Shown: positions 11,676 through 23,626 of the stretch, in pieces
Position numbering within the stretch: the first letter of the stretch is position 1
Layout: each line of letters begins with the position of its first letter
NCBI RefSeq assembly: GCF_000346465.2
Contig: NC_034009.1
Coordinates: forward strand, 22,933,968 to 22,997,967
DNA: 64,000 nt
Direction of reading: 5' to 3'
DNA from: Prunus persica
Taxonomy: Eukaryota; Streptophyta; Magnoliopsida; Rosales; Rosaceae
Translations under genes and position numbers: made by a program
Notes under the pieces: model-generated
What the model was told of the DNA's origin: nothing
Seen by the model: the letters and a program-made list of their open reading frames with translations, nothing else
Database searches by the model: none

Positions 11676-13758
11676 AACTACCTCAAACCTATCTTTTGCT
11701 AGTCCTCGAGCAAAATTAGAAATTAAAACAAACACAAAACAAAAACTAACTGAACCACTTTCGCAGGTAAACTCGATGGCACTTAGCATGTGCCACAAGC
11801 CGTTAAACCTCTAGGTGTCCCTAGTCGGAGGAGTTGTGTCTCCTGAGGGTTTACCAGTCACGATACCCACAAACGTTTTACTACAAAACAAAAGAGCTAA
11901 AGACACCACTTTAAACAGGCTAATAAAAACCAATGCATGCCAATCACATTTGCATCACTAAAGATATGCCACCTTGAGTAAATTGCATCATAGTGTAATG
12001 TGTAATACCAAAACTCATAACATCAAAGCTTAAAGACAGCCACACTCAAACGCCATGGAATTATTTCGCCTTGACTCTAATCCTCACCGGATATCACTCT
12101 ATAATTTTTCTCTTAGAGTCCTAGGCTTACCCTCAAATGTCACATATGTGTATGAAGTTATGTAATGGAAATCAAATATTAACACATATGCTTAGTTTGA
12201 AGAATGGCAATTTTTAAAAATAATGTCTCATGAAAAGAATCGAATACTAAGAATTAGAGTACATACCTCACCTCCAAGAAAGATTTCCCAAAAGATCAGT
12301 TAGGTCTTTTACTTTGGTTGTAATGAAAGGCTCGGTTCGGGTTAAGAAAGAAAGGAAAGGAATAACAAAAACTTAGGACATACCAAAGCATTATTCACGA
12401 TCACATATACGGCCAGCTCTTTTTGAACTTTTTATACCACTCAGCGTCCAGGGATTGTGCATATTTTCTACTCCATTTGGAGTGATTTTGAACTTTTATT
12501 CTTTGGATTTGCAAAATATTTCCTTTTCTTCTCTTTTCTTATACTTTTTTTTTTCTTCTTGCAATTTTGCACAAACACCTCGGTACACGCCAATTCTTTG
12601 GTGTAGAGCTCAACCTTCTTATTTTCATCACTTTGGCACATCCTAAGCTGTAAGGTATGGCTTAGAAACGGGTTATATAGGTTAAAAGATAGTAGGGGTG
12701 ATGAAGGAAGGGCTAAGTGTTTGGTTACAAAGGAGTTAATGATGCACACAAAAGGGTAGGATGAAAAGTCTTTTAGAGGGTGAAAACATGCATAGCCTAA
12801 CATCATCTCTTATGGTCCATCCAACTTGGAAGCGACGTACCTACAAAAATAAGAAAATTCTTTAGTATCTAATACAAACCTAATGAGAGCAATCTAATTA
12901 AGAAAAAAAAAAAAAAAAAATTGAAGAGTGTTTAAGAGTAGAAACAATAAAACCCCTCTCAAAGAATGGCTTTTGGCTCAATTATCTCACAAATGCAGTC
13001 TCCACTAATATTCCATAGTCATTCGAGCATAGCAACCTTGTCCACCAAAACATTACGAATGTGGTATTGTGAAGTGCAAAGATTATAATGCAATAACCCT
13101 TCATGGCAACACGTTAGTAAATCATTCATGATCAAAACATGGCATATGCATCTCTATTAGCAAGAAAAAGTAATAGCTTTAACTAGAATTTACATTTCAT
13201 CAGAAAACTGCTTCTTTTCAATTTCGACCTCAGATCAGTTTTCAACAATTATCTCACAAAGCATTGCACAGATTTTGACAAGCCCTATATGCTCAGAAAA
13301 TAGACAAACAAATGCACAACTTTTCTTTAGACAAATACCAGAAAAACAGATGAAAACTGACGTTAAATACAGATCACAGTACATAATCGCAGAAATATTC
13401 GAGTTCCAGACCCCTGTTCAGAAAAACAGCTATAACTTCCAAACGAAAAGTCAGAAAATTACGAGCCTTATATGGCTGGATTCAGCACGAAAAACTGAAT
13501 CTATCAAAATATTATATATGCAAAATATGAATCTATCAAACTACCTCAAACCTAAACGAAACATTGTCCTCAATGTTTTAAAAAGGAAATAGAAGCAAGG
13601 ACAAAGAATAGTAAAAGAAATGAATGAGGGAAACACACAAATAAAAATTAAAAAGATAAGGAATGAAGGTACCTAGTTGGGTTGCCTCCCAACAAGCGCT
13701 TAGTTTAGAGTCAATAGCCCGACCTTAGGATGCGTTTACTTGGGGTCATCGACCGACC
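11676..13758 (-). other. Non-coding region between pol and 3' LTR
   Basis: This ~2.08-kb stretch has no convincing reading frame in the element's sense direction. It includes a 44-base exact copy (13511-13554) of 11648-11691, the LTR border plus adjoining sequence, and a poly(A) run near 12902-12920. Near the pol end are two short duplications: GACCTTAGGATGCGTTTA at 13721 and 13755, and a 22-base AAGAAATGCAGCTGCC... unit at 13772 and 13807, the second inside pol. Confidence 0.7.
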
Positions 13759-16700
13759 TTAGGATGCGTTTAAGAAATGCAGCTGCCACATAATGGTTTC
13801 CTCCTCAAGAAATGCAGCTGCCACATAAGGTTTGAGTCGATGGCCATTAACTTTGAAAGTTGTACCGTCACGATCATTCTTGATTTCAACTGTCCCATAA
13901 GGATACACGGTTAACACCGTGAATGGCCCAGACCAACGAGAGCGAAGTTTCCCAGGAAAAAGTTTCAACCGTGAGTTGTAGAGGAGAACGCTTTGACCCA
14001 CATAAAAGTCCTTCTTCAAGATGTGCTTGTCATGCCACTTCTTTGTACGGTCCTTGTAAATTTTCGTATTCTCATACGATTCATTTCGAAGTTCCTCTAG
14101 CTCATTCAATTGTAACTTCCTCTTCTCCCCTGCTGAACTCATGTCAAAATTGAGCGTTTTAATAGCCCAAAACGCTTTATGCTCCAATTCCACCGGAAGG
14201 TGGCATGCTTTCCCAAAAACAAGTCTATATGGTGACATCCCAATTGGCGCTTTGAACGCCGTTCTATAAGCCCATAGTGCATCATCCAATTTTAATGACC
14301 AATCTTTCCTAGAGGCACTCACCGTCTTTTCCAAGATTTTCTTCAATTCCCTATTTGAAACTTCAACTTGCCCACTAGTTTGCGGATGGTAGGGAGTAGA
14401 TACTTTATGGGTGATGCCATATTTTGCAAGAAGGGAATTAAATTGACGATTGCAAAAATGCGTGCCTCCATCACTAATAATTGCACGAGGGACCCCAAAT
14501 CTTGTAAAAATATTTTTTCGTAGAAATCTGACCACAACCTTGGCGTCATTCGTGGGTAGGGCAGCTGCTTCGACCCATTTGGATACATAATCCACTGCAA
14601 CCAAAATATACAAATTCCCATATGATGCTGGAAACGGACCCATGAAGTCAATACCCCAAACATCAAACAATTCCACCTCCAAAATATTATTCAAGGGCAT
14701 TTGGTTTCGACTAGAGATATTTCCTGTACGTTGGCAAGGGTCACATCTTGCAACAAAGTCTTGAGCATCTTTAAACAAAGTAGGCCAGAAAAATCCAAAT
14801 TGTAGAACCTTGGCTGTAGTCTTGGATGCACCATAATGGCCTCCACATGCCAAAGTATGACAATGCAATAATATGTCAGCCATCTCTGTCTCAGGTACAC
14901 ATCTTCGTATAACTTGGTCAGGACCATGCTTCCACAAATATGGATCATCCCAATAATAATGTTTAACCAATGATAGGAATTTCTTTTTCTGATAAAAAGA
15001 CATATTAGGGGGAAGAATACCACAAGCTAGGTAATTTACAAAATCTGCATACCAGGGGGTGATGAATTTTTTCTCAGAGTAGATGGAAAATAATTGCTCA
15101 TCCGGGAATGTCTCTAGGATAGGCCCAACATCTTCTATAACTTCATCCTCACGGACTAGCCGAGAGAGGTGGTCGGCCACCACATTCTCAGACCCTTTTT
15201 TATCTCGAATTTCAATATCAAACTCTTGAAGTAATAAAACCCATCGAATTAGTCTTGGTTTTGCTTCCTTCTTGGCAAGCAAAAATTTCAAAGCTGCATG
15301 ATCTGTATACACAATTACCTTCGCACCCAATAGGTAAGAACGAAATTTATCCAATGCGAATACCACTGCTAACAATTCCTTTTCCGTAGTGGCATAGTTC
15401 AGTTGGGCATCATTCAATGTACGACTTGCATAGTGAATTACGTGTAGTAATTTATTCTTCCTTTGACCCAAGACGGCTCCAATAGCATAATCACTTGCAT
15501 CACACATAATCTCGAATGGTAATTCCCAATCAGGTGCCATAATGACTGGTGCAGTGGTGAGTTTTGTCTTCAATAAATTAAATGCCTCCAAACAGTCTGA
15601 ATCAAAGTTGAATTCAGAACCCTTCAATAACAACTTGCAAAGAGGCTTTGTAATTTTTGAGAAATCCTTTATAAATCGACGATAAAACCCAGCATGTCCC
15701 AGGAAGCTTCGAATTCCTTTCACTGTAGAAGGGGGTGGCAGCTTTTCTATGGTCTCAATTTTTGCACGGTCAACCTCAATACCTCTTGCTGAAATTTTAT
15801 GCCCCAACACAATTCCTTCTTGTACCATAAAATGGCATTTTTCCCAATTGAGAACTAAATTGGTTTCTTCACATCTTGCCAACACCAATGCCAAATTATC
15901 CAAACAAGAATCAAAAGATGAACCGAAAACAGAGAAATCATCCATAAATACCTCAATAAATCGCTCCACCATGTCCGAGAAAATGCTCATCATGCAACGT
16001 TGAAAAGTGGCAGGAGCGTTACATAACCCAAAAGGCATACGACGATAGGCAAAAGTTCCAAATGGACATGTGAAGGTCGTTTTTTCTTGGTCTTCAGGCG
16101 CGATAGGAATTTGATTATATCCTGAGTATCCGTCTAGGAAACAGTAATAGGCATGCCCAGCAAGTCTTTCTAGCATCTGATCAATAAAAGGCAGCGGGAA
16201 GTGATCTTTTCTGGTTGCAGAATTCAATTTCCTGTAATCTATGCAGACTCTCCATCCTGTAACAGTTCTTGTTGGAACTAACTCATTATTTTCATTTTTT
16301 ACTACAGTCATCCCTCCTTTCTTTGGCACAACCTGTGTAGGACTCACCCAACTGCTGTCAGATATAGGGTAAATAATACCTGCATCAAGCAATTTTAATA
16401 CCTCTGCACGAACCACTTCCTTCATGTTGGGATTCAATCGACGTTGATGCTCCACGGATGGCTTATGCTCCTCTTCCATTAGTATTCGATGCATACACAT
16501 AGAAGGGCTAATACCCTTGATGTCAGCGATTGTCCACCCAATTGCAGTTTTATATTTTCTCAAAACCCGTAATACTTTTTCTTCTTCAGTTTCACTCAAA
16601 TTGGCAGCAATAATAACTGGTAAAGTTTCAGAATTTTCCAAATAAGCATACCTCAAATGTGTTGGCAATGGCTTCAGAGTAAGTGTGGGTGCAGCAATCA

Positions 16701-19116
16701 CAGAAGGGGCAGCCTTATGAGGTGCTGCTCCTAGTGGTTTGAACTGATTCCTTTGCCTTGGATGGTATGGTTGTGATGCATCCAAATATAAGGCATATTC
16801 AGCAACCATGGGGTTGTCATCTTGGGAGGTAGCAGCATGGACCAATGTAGATTCCAATGGATGGCTCGGATTCTCCTTTTTAAATGTGTCTGAAGCAATT
16901 TCATCAATTAATTCCATGTGAAAACAATCCTCCGCTTCTCTTGGAAATTTAATTGCTTCAAAAACTTTATATGTTGCTTTTTCATTCCCAACTCTCAAAG
17001 TTAGTAACCCTTCTTCTACGTCAATCAGAGTGCGTGAAGTAATCAAGAATGGGCGGCCCAAAATTAGCTGCGTGTCAGAATCTTCTTCCATATCCAAAAC
17101 CAGAAAATCCGCCGGAAATATGAGTGTATCAACCTTTACTAGAACATCTTCTATAATTCCATCTGGGTATGTGATTGACCTGTCCGCCATCTGCAAAGAA
17201 ACAGTAGTGGGTTTAATTTCACCAATACCAATCTTTTTAGCAACAGATAAAGGTAGTAAGTTAATGCTAGAACCCAAATCACATAAAGCTCTTTCAAAGA
17301 AATTATTTCCAATAGTGCATGGAATTTTAAAACTCCCTCTATCTTTTTGTTTTGGTGGAAGCTTCCGTTGTAGGATGGCGCTGCACTCTTCTGTCAGTTG
17401 GATTTTCTCGTGCTCTCCAAATTTCCTCTTCTTGGAAAGAATGTCTTTCATGAATTTTGCATAACTTGGCATTTGTTCCAAAGCTTCAGCAAAAGGAATG
17501 TTGATCTGTAACTTTCTGAACATCTCCAAGAATTTTGCAAACTGCCCATCAACTTTATTTTTTCTCAACCTCTGCGGAAAAGGGATTTGTGGAACATATG
17601 GCTTCAGTTGAGGAGAAGGAATTGGTATAGAATTCTCTTCTTCTTGGGATTTTTCTGTGGTGGTGATTGGTGGTGAAGATGCATGCCCCATTTCCGCTGC
17701 AGACTTCTTAGCTTCTTTTTCTTTCTCTAATGCTTCTTGTTCCAAGTCGACTGCTGTATTTACTTGCTTCCCTTTACGAAGAGTGATTGCCTTTGCTTGT
17801 TCTTGATTTTTCGGGTTAACTTCAGGTTGGCTTGGAAATACTCCTTGGTTTCTTCCACTTATAACATTAGCTAATTGGCCAACTTGCACTTCCAAATTCT
17901 GAATAGAAGTTTGCTGATTCTGAAATTGGGTTTTTGTTTCAGTCATGAATTGGGTGGTAGACATAGTCAACTGAGTAAGCGCATCTTCCAAATTTATTTT
18001 CTTCTCTTGAGCCGGAAAACCAGGTGGTGGTCTCTGCACATTATGAGTGTTGCTCCATGAAAAATTTGGATGGTTTCGCCAACCGGGGTTGTATGTATTG
18101 GAATAAGGATTATTCCTTTGTCGATTAAATTCTCCAACCTGATTGACTTGCTCAGCGGACGCAAATGGGTTCCCTTTGGTACACTCTGAACTTGGATGAG
18201 GGCCTGCACAAAGTTCACAACCAAAATTAGTACTAGTGTTTATAGCATTAACACTTAAAGAATCAACTTTTTTAGTAAGGTTAGAAATTTGTGCTGTTAG
18301 CAAAGCCATAGCATCGACTTCCAAGACCCCAGCTGGTTTCAGATTCATTCTCTCACTCGGCCATTGGTAGTTGTTGGATGCCATGGTCTCCAATAATTCA
18401 AATGCTTCGGTAGCCATTTTTGTCATTAAAGCCCCTCCAGCAGCTGCATCAACTAGTGTCCTGCTTGTTTGACTCAACCCATTGTAGAAAGTCTGAACTT
18501 GAATCCAGGTTGGTAGCTCATGGTGAGGACACTTGCGCAATAAATCTTTGAATCGTTCCCAGGCTTCATATAGAGGTTCCTTATCATATTGAGCGAATGA
18601 CATAATATCTTGTCGAAATTTTGCAGTTTTTGCTGGTGGGAAAAATTTAGCAAGGAATTTCTTAGATAAATCATCCCAAGTACGGATGGAGTCTTGTGGC
18701 TGTGACAGTAACCAAAGCTTGGCTTTATCCTTCAAAGAGAAAGGGAATAGCCTTAAACGGATCGCATCGTCAGTTACCCCATTGAACTTGGACGTATCAC
18801 AAATCTCCAAAAATATTGCAAGATGGATGTTGGGATCTTCATTCGGTAGACCACAAAATACGGATGAATTTTGCAGCATGGTGATCATGGCTGGTTTGAT
18901 CTCAAAATTGTTGGCTGCAATAGCAGGACGTCGGATCGCTGAGGGAGTTGCCACTGGGGGGCCAAATTCCCCCACTGCTCTTTCTGCTTCCTCTGCCATA
19001 GGTGTGGATGGTGGTTCCACCAAAGTGTGCTTTTGGTTTGCTTTGTTCCGCTTATGAAACGTACGTTCGATTTCTGGGTCACGTGGTATGAGTTCTAGGG
19101 TACGAGAACGGTGCAT
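13759..19116 (-). CDS. Gag-pol polyprotein of the Ty3/gypsy element
   Basis: One open frame of 1785 codons. Order of domains: gag (roughly residues 100-240, with the conserved FYNGL and VDAAAGGAL motifs), a zinc knuckle [13 protein letters not shown] (~300), a retroviral aspartic protease with the [13 protein letters not shown] active site (~640), reverse transcriptase with [11 protein letters not shown] and the FMDDF catalytic box, RNase H ([13 protein letters not shown]), then integrase with an HHCC finger and a D-D-E core ([31 protein letters not shown]). No chromodomain is present, which fits the Athila/Tat side of the family. The frame has no stop codon or frameshift. The last residues run through a short duplicated segment, so the C-terminus may be altered. 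In family terms, it packages and copies element RNA and inserts the cDNA. Confidence 0.95.
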   Translation of the reverse strand: MHRSRTLELIPRDPEIERTFHKRNKANQKHTLVEPPSTPMAEEAERAVGEFGPPVATPSAIRRPAIAANNFEIKPAMITMLQNSSVFCGLPNEDPNIHLAIFLEICDTSKFNGVTDDAIRLRLFPFSLKDKAKLWLLSQPQDSIRTWDDLSKKFLAKFFPPAKTAKFRQDIMSFAQYDKEPLYEAWERFKDLLRKCPHHELPTWIQVQTFYNGLSQTSRTLVDAAAGGALMTKMATEAFELLETMASNNYQWPSERMNLKPAGVLEVDAMALLTAQISNLTKKVDSLSVNAINTSTNFGCELCAGPHPSSECTKGNPFASAEQVNQVGEFNRQRNNPYSNTYNPGWRNHPNFSWSNTHNVQRPPPGFPAQEKKINLEDALTQLTMSTTQFMTETKTQFQNQQTSIQNLEVQVGQLANVISGRNQGVFPSQPEVNPKNQEQAKAITLRKGKQVNTAVDLEQEALEKEKEAKKSAAEMGHASSPPITTTEKSQEEENSIPIPSPQLKPYVPQIPFPQRLRKNKVDGQFAKFLEMFRKLQINIPFAEALEQMPSYAKFMKDILSKKRKFGEHEKIQLTEECSAILQRKLPPKQKDRGSFKIPCTIGNNFFERALCDLGSSINLLPLSVAKKIGIGEIKPTTVSLQMADRSITYPDGIIEDVLVKVDTLIFPADFLVLDMEEDSDTQLILGRPFLITSRTLIDVEEGLLTLRVGNEKATYKVFEAIKFPREAEDCFHMELIDEIASDTFKKENPSHPLESTLVHAATSQDDNPMVAEYALYLDASQPYHPRQRNQFKPLGAAPHKAAPSVIAAPTLTLKPLPTHLRYAYLENSETLPVIIAANLSETEEEKVLRVLRKYKTAIGWTIADIKGISPSMCMHRILMEEEHKPSVEHQRRLNPNMKEVVRAEVLKLLDAGIIYPISDSSWVSPTQVVPKKGGMTVVKNENNELVPTRTVTGWRVCIDYRKLNSATRKDHFPLPFIDQMLERLAGHAYYCFLDGYSGYNQIPIAPEDQEKTTFTCPFGTFAYRRMPFGLCNAPATFQRCMMSIFSDMVERFIEVFMDDFSVFGSSFDSCLDNLALVLARCEETNLVLNWEKCHFMVQEGIVLGHKISARGIEVDRAKIETIEKLPPPSTVKGIRSFLGHAGFYRRFIKDFSKITKPLCKLLLKGSEFNFDSDCLEAFNLLKTKLTTAPVIMAPDWELPFEIMCDASDYAIGAVLGQRKNKLLHVIHYASRTLNDAQLNYATTEKELLAVVFALDKFRSYLLGAKVIVYTDHAALKFLLAKKEAKPRLIRWVLLLQEFDIEIRDKKGSENVVADHLSRLVREDEVIEDVGPILETFPDEQLFSIYSEKKFITPWYADFVNYLACGILPPNMSFYQKKKFLSLVKHYYWDDPYLWKHGPDQVIRRCVPETEMADILLHCHTLACGGHYGASKTTAKVLQFGFFWPTLFKDAQDFVARCDPCQRTGNISSRNQMPLNNILEVELFDVWGIDFMGPFPASYGNLYILVAVDYVSKWVEAAALPTNDAKVVVRFLRKNIFTRFGVPRAIISDGGTHFCNRQFNSLLAKYGITHKVSTPYHPQTSGQVEVSNRELKKILEKTVSASRKDWSLKLDDALWAYRTAFKAPIGMSPYRLVFGKACHLPVELEHKAFWAIKTLNFDMSSAGEKRKLQLNELEELRNESYENTKIYKDRTKKWHDKHILKKDFYVGQSVLLYNSRLKLFPGKLRSRWSGPFTVLTVYPYGTVEIKNDRDGTTFKVNGHRLKPYVAAAFLEEETIMWQLHFLNAS

Positions 19117-19219
19117 ACACGGATCAAAGTACCTGAAACAAAAAAAACAAAAAACAAAAAAGGAAATTCAAATTAAACTCAGAATTAAACTATATTGATA
19201 TTAATAGAAAATAAAACAG

Positions 19220-19237
19220 TCCCCGGCAGCGGCGCCA
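19220..19237 (-). promoter_or_regulatory. Primer-binding site complementary to tRNA-Asp
   Basis: On the minus strand the 18 bases read TGGCGCCGCTGCCGGGGA, six bases inside the 5' LTR. This is complementary, with one mismatch, to the 3' end of plant tRNA-Asp as I remember it. This primer is usual for Athila-type elements. Confidence 0.85.
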
Positions 19238-19243
19238 AAAACT

Positions 19244-20482
19244 TGTTGTGAAATTATTGCAAGCGCACAATCCATACAAGTAATATAGAAATAAGTAGAG
19301 TGTCGTTCCCACGAAGACTGTAATTTCCTATTAACTACCAATTATGATTAATGCATAAGTTTATTTGAACAGTTGATTAAGAAGATTGATTAATTTTAAG
19401 AAAACTAAAACAATTATGAAAAATAACAATTTAATTAACAATAGAAAATTAAGATGATGAGACACTAGAGCATCCGACTTCACCATAACCAATTCTACTT
19501 AATTCTTATAGCCAATTAACCCTAATTACTATCCATGTTGACAGTTGGTTTCTCCTAATTCATTCGATATCCCCTCTCGGGCTCAACCAAAAGTATTCTC
19601 AATTAACAACCCATTCTCTCTCGAGCAACGGATTTAGAAAACCAAGAACCCATTAAGTTCTATGAGAACCTACAAGAAAACTGCATGAATCATGTTAGTC
19701 CCTCTCGGGCACTCATTCAAGTCATGGTATTTGTTACAAGAAGCAAACACCAAACATCTCCTCTCGGTCTCCGCTTGGATCATCAATTAAATATTAGCTA
19801 GATATTTAAATCATTAAGAACAGTAACAAATACTCAACATGAGATAATAATCAGAAATTAATATAACGATAGAAATTAAGTATTCAAGGTTAGGATACAT
19901 CGTAGCCCTAGCAAGGAAAATTAGTTCATGACAGAAGAAAATATAAACAAGAGAATTATTGTCATAAAACCAATTTGGCCGATGGACTTGATCTTCAGAA
20001 TCTTCACAGGAACACCTTCAAAAGCTCCTCAAATAATGCAGCAGCAAATTCTTGGCTTCCTCTGATATTTCTCTGGTTGAATGAAAGTTGGTGGAAAAAT
20101 ATGGTAGAGAAGACGATGGTGGAAAAAGATGCCCTGGCTATTAGGTTAACGCTTTGTTTTTATAGGCCAAGGGACTCCTCCAAAAATAAGGAAGATAATA
20201 TTTATTTAGGAAGGAAAGGAAAAATAGGAATATTAGAAAAACTAAGACCTATTCTCAAAAGGAAGTAACATGCGGCTTAGTCAAAGAGGGAATTTGCTTT
20301 GGGGTTTTAAAGGGAAAATAGGAAAGTATTCTCAAGGGTCCAGCCGATACCCACAATTTGCTCCAAAGCCTTGCTAGGTATGATTTCCTACAAAATCTTC
20401 ACCAAACGCATTAAACTAACCAATTTCACATGAAAACAATGCAAATAAAGATAGATTATATATGCAAAATATGAATCTATCA
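19244..20482 (-). repeat. 5' LTR of the gypsy element
   Basis: The 1239-base partner of 10437-11675, with the same ends and about seven substitutions. A 97-codon frame readable on the plus strand occurs in both LTRs. It is antisense to the element and has no recognisable domain. Confidence 0.97.
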
Positions 20483-20487
20483 ATAAG

Positions 20488-21307
20488 CATGCCGTAAAAC
20501 ATGGACTGCTGAGTTTTAAAAATACAAGTGTAGAAGCCTTATTCTTGATTTTGTCATGGGTGCTGATATCTAGCTATGTTTTTAGGTTTCATGTAAGAGA
20601 GCAACAATTAGGTTAGTCTTAATTTGTGCAGAAATGGTGTGTGAGGAGGAAGGGAGAAATTGATTAAAAGGGTCTGTTGGCTTGGGTCTAGGGTCTTGGT
20701 TTGCAGCTTAGAATAGTGTCTTAAGTGGCAACTCATGCCCACAGCAAAATAGTATTGCAGTTGAGCTAATAAGACTAAAGTAACTCAAAAAAACAAAGAA
20801 ATTACTGATAATGGGTTAGCTCATTATTTGGGTGTCAGCTGCATTATAGTCCATGTGTATAGCTTCACCACATGTAGGCATGTGCCTATGTGTTTAGTTT
20901 ACCTTGGTCGCTAAGTCTTCTCACTATGCTCGTTCCTCACTGTTCAATGTCTGTGCGTGTATGTTGTACAAAGATTAAAGATAAGCTGCTGCTACTGCTC
21001 TCGGCTTGTCTTGCACTTGCCTTTGATCCAGTGGAGACCCAAATGAGCTGCAATCTTAACCGTATTCATACCGTTTGATGCTGCGGCTTTAATTTTGTCA
21101 AAGCCTTCACCACTTGTAGGCATGTGCCTATGTGTCTACATTGGTCGCTAAGTCTTCTCTCACTATGCTCATTCCTCACTGCTCAATTTCATTATGGCTG
21201 AATGGGTTACAATCTTTTTCTAACTTCCATTGACCAAAAAGTGTTTTGGTTGTCATGATTTTCCTTGAATTTAAGTTATTGTCCAACTTGATAACTTTTT
21301 ATCGTAG
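20488..21307. repeat. Intronic or intergenic stretch with an ~85-base duplication
   Basis: Two diverged direct copies of about 85 bases lie at 20862-20947 and 21103-21187 (shared TGTAGGCATGTGCCTATGTG and TTGGTCGCTAAGTCTTCT). No gene is visible. If the flanking exon-like pieces are one gene, this was part of its intron. Confidence 0.6.
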
Positions 21308-21569
21308 ATTGTGCATTGGCCTGATAATGAAGAAGAGCCTGGAAGGTTGGAGCAACATATGAAGCATATGGATATCTTAAATGAGTATCTTGAAGCTACT
21401 GTATATCTGCTCCTTTTTGGATATGTTTGATATATTTCACAAATATTAACATTTGTTAATTTTTTTTCTTTTCTTTTTCAGCCTCTTACAATTTACTATG
21501 CCACTCAAGTAGCTGGGTCAGGAAGCTGGACTTCTGGAATCATGGACAAATTTTACATACACTATCTTG
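21308..21569 (+). pseudogene. Right part of the disrupted host gene
   Basis: Two exon-like pieces have clean splice borders. The first, 21308-21400, has 31 codons including HWPDNEEEPGRLEQHMKHMD and begins after TAG. The second, 21482-21569, includes LTIYYATQVAGSGSWTSG and is followed by GTATGT. I do not recognise the protein. They lie on the same strand as the pieces at 7365-10343, on the other side of the gypsy insertion, so they may be the downstream exons of that gene. The next sequence is an unrelated WD40 pseudogene. Confidence 0.4.
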
Positions 21570-21656
21570 GTATGTGACTGTCCTTACAAAAAGCAATGTG
21601 AATGATAAAGATATTACTTTGGTCGACAGATTCAACAATCTGAAAGGATTGGACCC

Positions 21657-22240
21657 ATGAAGATCACTCCAATATTTCCAATCACCTCCTCCACTCAGAA
21701 GCATCAGCCTCTTCCTCCTCCTCTCTATCTTCCCAACCAAATCTTCCCTCTGTTCCTTCCCTCACTCCCTCATTCTCCAACCAACTTGAACTTGTTCTAC
21801 AAGTCCCAACCACCCACCACCTCTGCATAGCCACCCTCAAAACCCAGCCCTCCTCCTACGTATGCACTCTAGCCCTCTCCGGAAACTTCCTATACAGCGG
21901 CCCATCCAACGGTCAGATCATAGCATGGAGCCGATCACACTCTTCATCACCCAACAAGGTGGTAGCCGCCACCAACAGCACCGTAAAGTCTAGCGGTCGT
22001 TGGGGAGCTACCATTCAGTGCTCACCAAGACCACAAAATCCAAGTCTGGAAAATCGACATCAATGTCATCACAAAACCACACTGTCTCATAAAAAACACT
22101 TCAAATGCATCGCCACCCTCCCCGCCCTACAAGACCGGTTCCCACGATTCTTCTCTCCCAAGGATAACGTCCCAATCCGGCGACACAAGAATTGCGCCTC
22201 AGTCTCCGCCCTAGCCAAATCCAACGACACAAGAAGTTGG
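21657..22240 (+). pseudogene. JINGUBANG-like WD40 repeat protein, broken
   Basis: The conceptual sequence resembles the N-terminal third of the plant JINGUBANG/WD40 family: HLCIATLKTQPSSYVCTLAL, then GNFLYSGPSNGQIIAWSRS, then FSAHQDHKIQVWKI in another frame. Stops follow the opening ATG within about 60 codons in its own frame, and the WD40 motifs are spread over different frames. Only the first repeats of the propeller remain. Family members are single-exon proteins; JINGUBANG itself represses precocious pollen germination. This copy cannot make a propeller. Confidence 0.75.
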
Positions 22241-22269
22241 AAAAAATACCTCTCAAAATTAAACAAGCA

Positions 22270-22928
22270 TGACATATAGATGCTTCATTAACACGAGTGG
22301 GCTTAGTTAGGTTTGAAGTCATCATCTAGAAATATAGGAGATGGAAGTTTGGGGGACAATATTTAGATTTCAGTCGATAATATTTCTCTTAAACTTAAAG
22401 ATAATTTATTTTATTTCCAACTTTAAGAAAACATGCATGCCTAATTTACAATAATGTAAGTAAATTAGTATACCTACCAAGTATAGGTAAATTATTTTTT
22501 AAATAATTTACCTGTACAATCTAAGTATATTTGTATACCTTCACATTATTGGTAAATTATTAGGATATTTAGGATACCTACAAAGTATAGGTAAGTTACC
22601 TAGCAATCTTTTGCATGTATCACCATAATTTTCCAACGGATAATTACCTAAACAATACTGCTATAACGTTATTTTATTTCCAAAAACATGACTAATTTTT
22701 TGGAGTCAAACTTGCCTTTTCTTTTTTCTTTTTCGAGTCAAACTTGTCTATTTGTATAGTCCTATTGTAATTAGGTTTTCTTTTCTGTTGTAATTATGTC
22801 TAGAGTTTAGCACTATGTACTTCCTTATAAATACCTCATCTTTGGACTAGAAAATTCTCATATACTTTGTTGCCATTCTATTGTTTCCTCATCCCCACTT
22901 TGGCTTCTTCCAATTTCATAGGATTTGA
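22270..22928 (+). promoter_or_regulatory. Promoter and start of the 5' leader of the NHL gene
   Basis: AT-rich sequence with a near-palindrome at about 22482-22515 (GGTAAATTATTTTTTAAATAATTTACC-like) and repeated AAGTATAGGTAA motifs. A good TATA box, TATAAATA, lies at 22826-22833, followed by a leader-like CT-rich stretch. The CACTA element enters at 22929, about 96 bases past the TATA box. That would place it inside the leader of the gene whose ATG is now at 33031. Confidence 0.55.
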
Positions 22929-22948
22929 CACTACTACATTTTATGATT

Positions 22949-23440
22949 TACGCGAAGACAATTTCGTCGCGCAGTGTTACATTTAGTCGCACAAACTCAA
23001 GCGCGACAGAAAATTCGTCGCGCACAATCTGTCGCGCAAAGAGCGTGAAGCAAGACTTTACGCGACCAATTATTTCACTCGTTGCGCAAAATTGTGCGAC
23101 GGTTACCCTTCGTTACACAAAAGGTTCAGAGACGACACAATAGTTCCTCGCACGAACTTATGCGCGATGAAAGAAGGTTCGTCGCCGCAACAATGCACGG
23201 CGGACAATATTCGTCGCGCGATACGTCTCGTAGACATTTGCGGCACCAAAAGTTCTTCGTCGCACAATTCGTGTCTACACATTTTGCGCGACGAAAAACT
23301 GTTGTCACGCATATCCTTTTTGTGCGACAAAAGTGTTCGTCGCGCAAGAATAAATTATATGTATTTAAAAAAATGTATCATTTTTATTTCGTAACATGTA
23401 AATTTGCGCGACGAGAAATATTTCGTCGCGCAAAATTAAT
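22949..23440. repeat. Left sub-terminal repeat array of the CACTA element
   Basis: Many diverged copies of GCGCGACGA and its complement TCGTCGCGC occur, often as inverted pairs around 15-30 base spacers. In En/Spm such motifs are where the element-encoded DNA-binding protein assembles; that role is inferred here. Confidence 0.85.
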
Positions 23441-23626
23441 ATATATAAATATTATTTAATTTTAATATTACTTTTTTTAATAAAAAAATAAATTTGGTTT
23501 TTTTTTTTGGTAATAAAATGAAATTCCAATAAAAAAAATAAATTGTAAAGAACAGATTTATTATAAAATAAAATAAATGTATGCTGCAAGAGAAATATTT
23601 AAAAAATAATTATGAAAATAAAAACA

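Larger units (their letters stand above)
10437..20482 (-). mobile_element. Full-length Ty3/gypsy LTR retrotransposon (Athila/Tat-type)
   Basis: The element is 10,046 bases, flanked by the 5-bp duplication ATAAG (10432-10436 and 20483-20487). It is transcribed on the minus strand: its 5' LTR is 19244-20482 and its 3' LTR 10437-11675, both 1239 bases. A primer site for tRNA-Asp lies just inside the 5' LTR, and a single gag-pol frame fills 19116-13759. A ~2.1-kb non-coding stretch separates pol from the 3' LTR, where Athila elements often carry an env-like gene; none is seen. By eye the LTRs differ at only about seven sites, so the insertion is recent. It landed next to exon-like pieces of a broken host gene. 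Confidence 0.97.

Noticed and set aside
23082..23459. Arg-rich frames in the CACTA ends
   Set aside because: They arise from repeated GCGCGACGA motifs, not from coding sequence.
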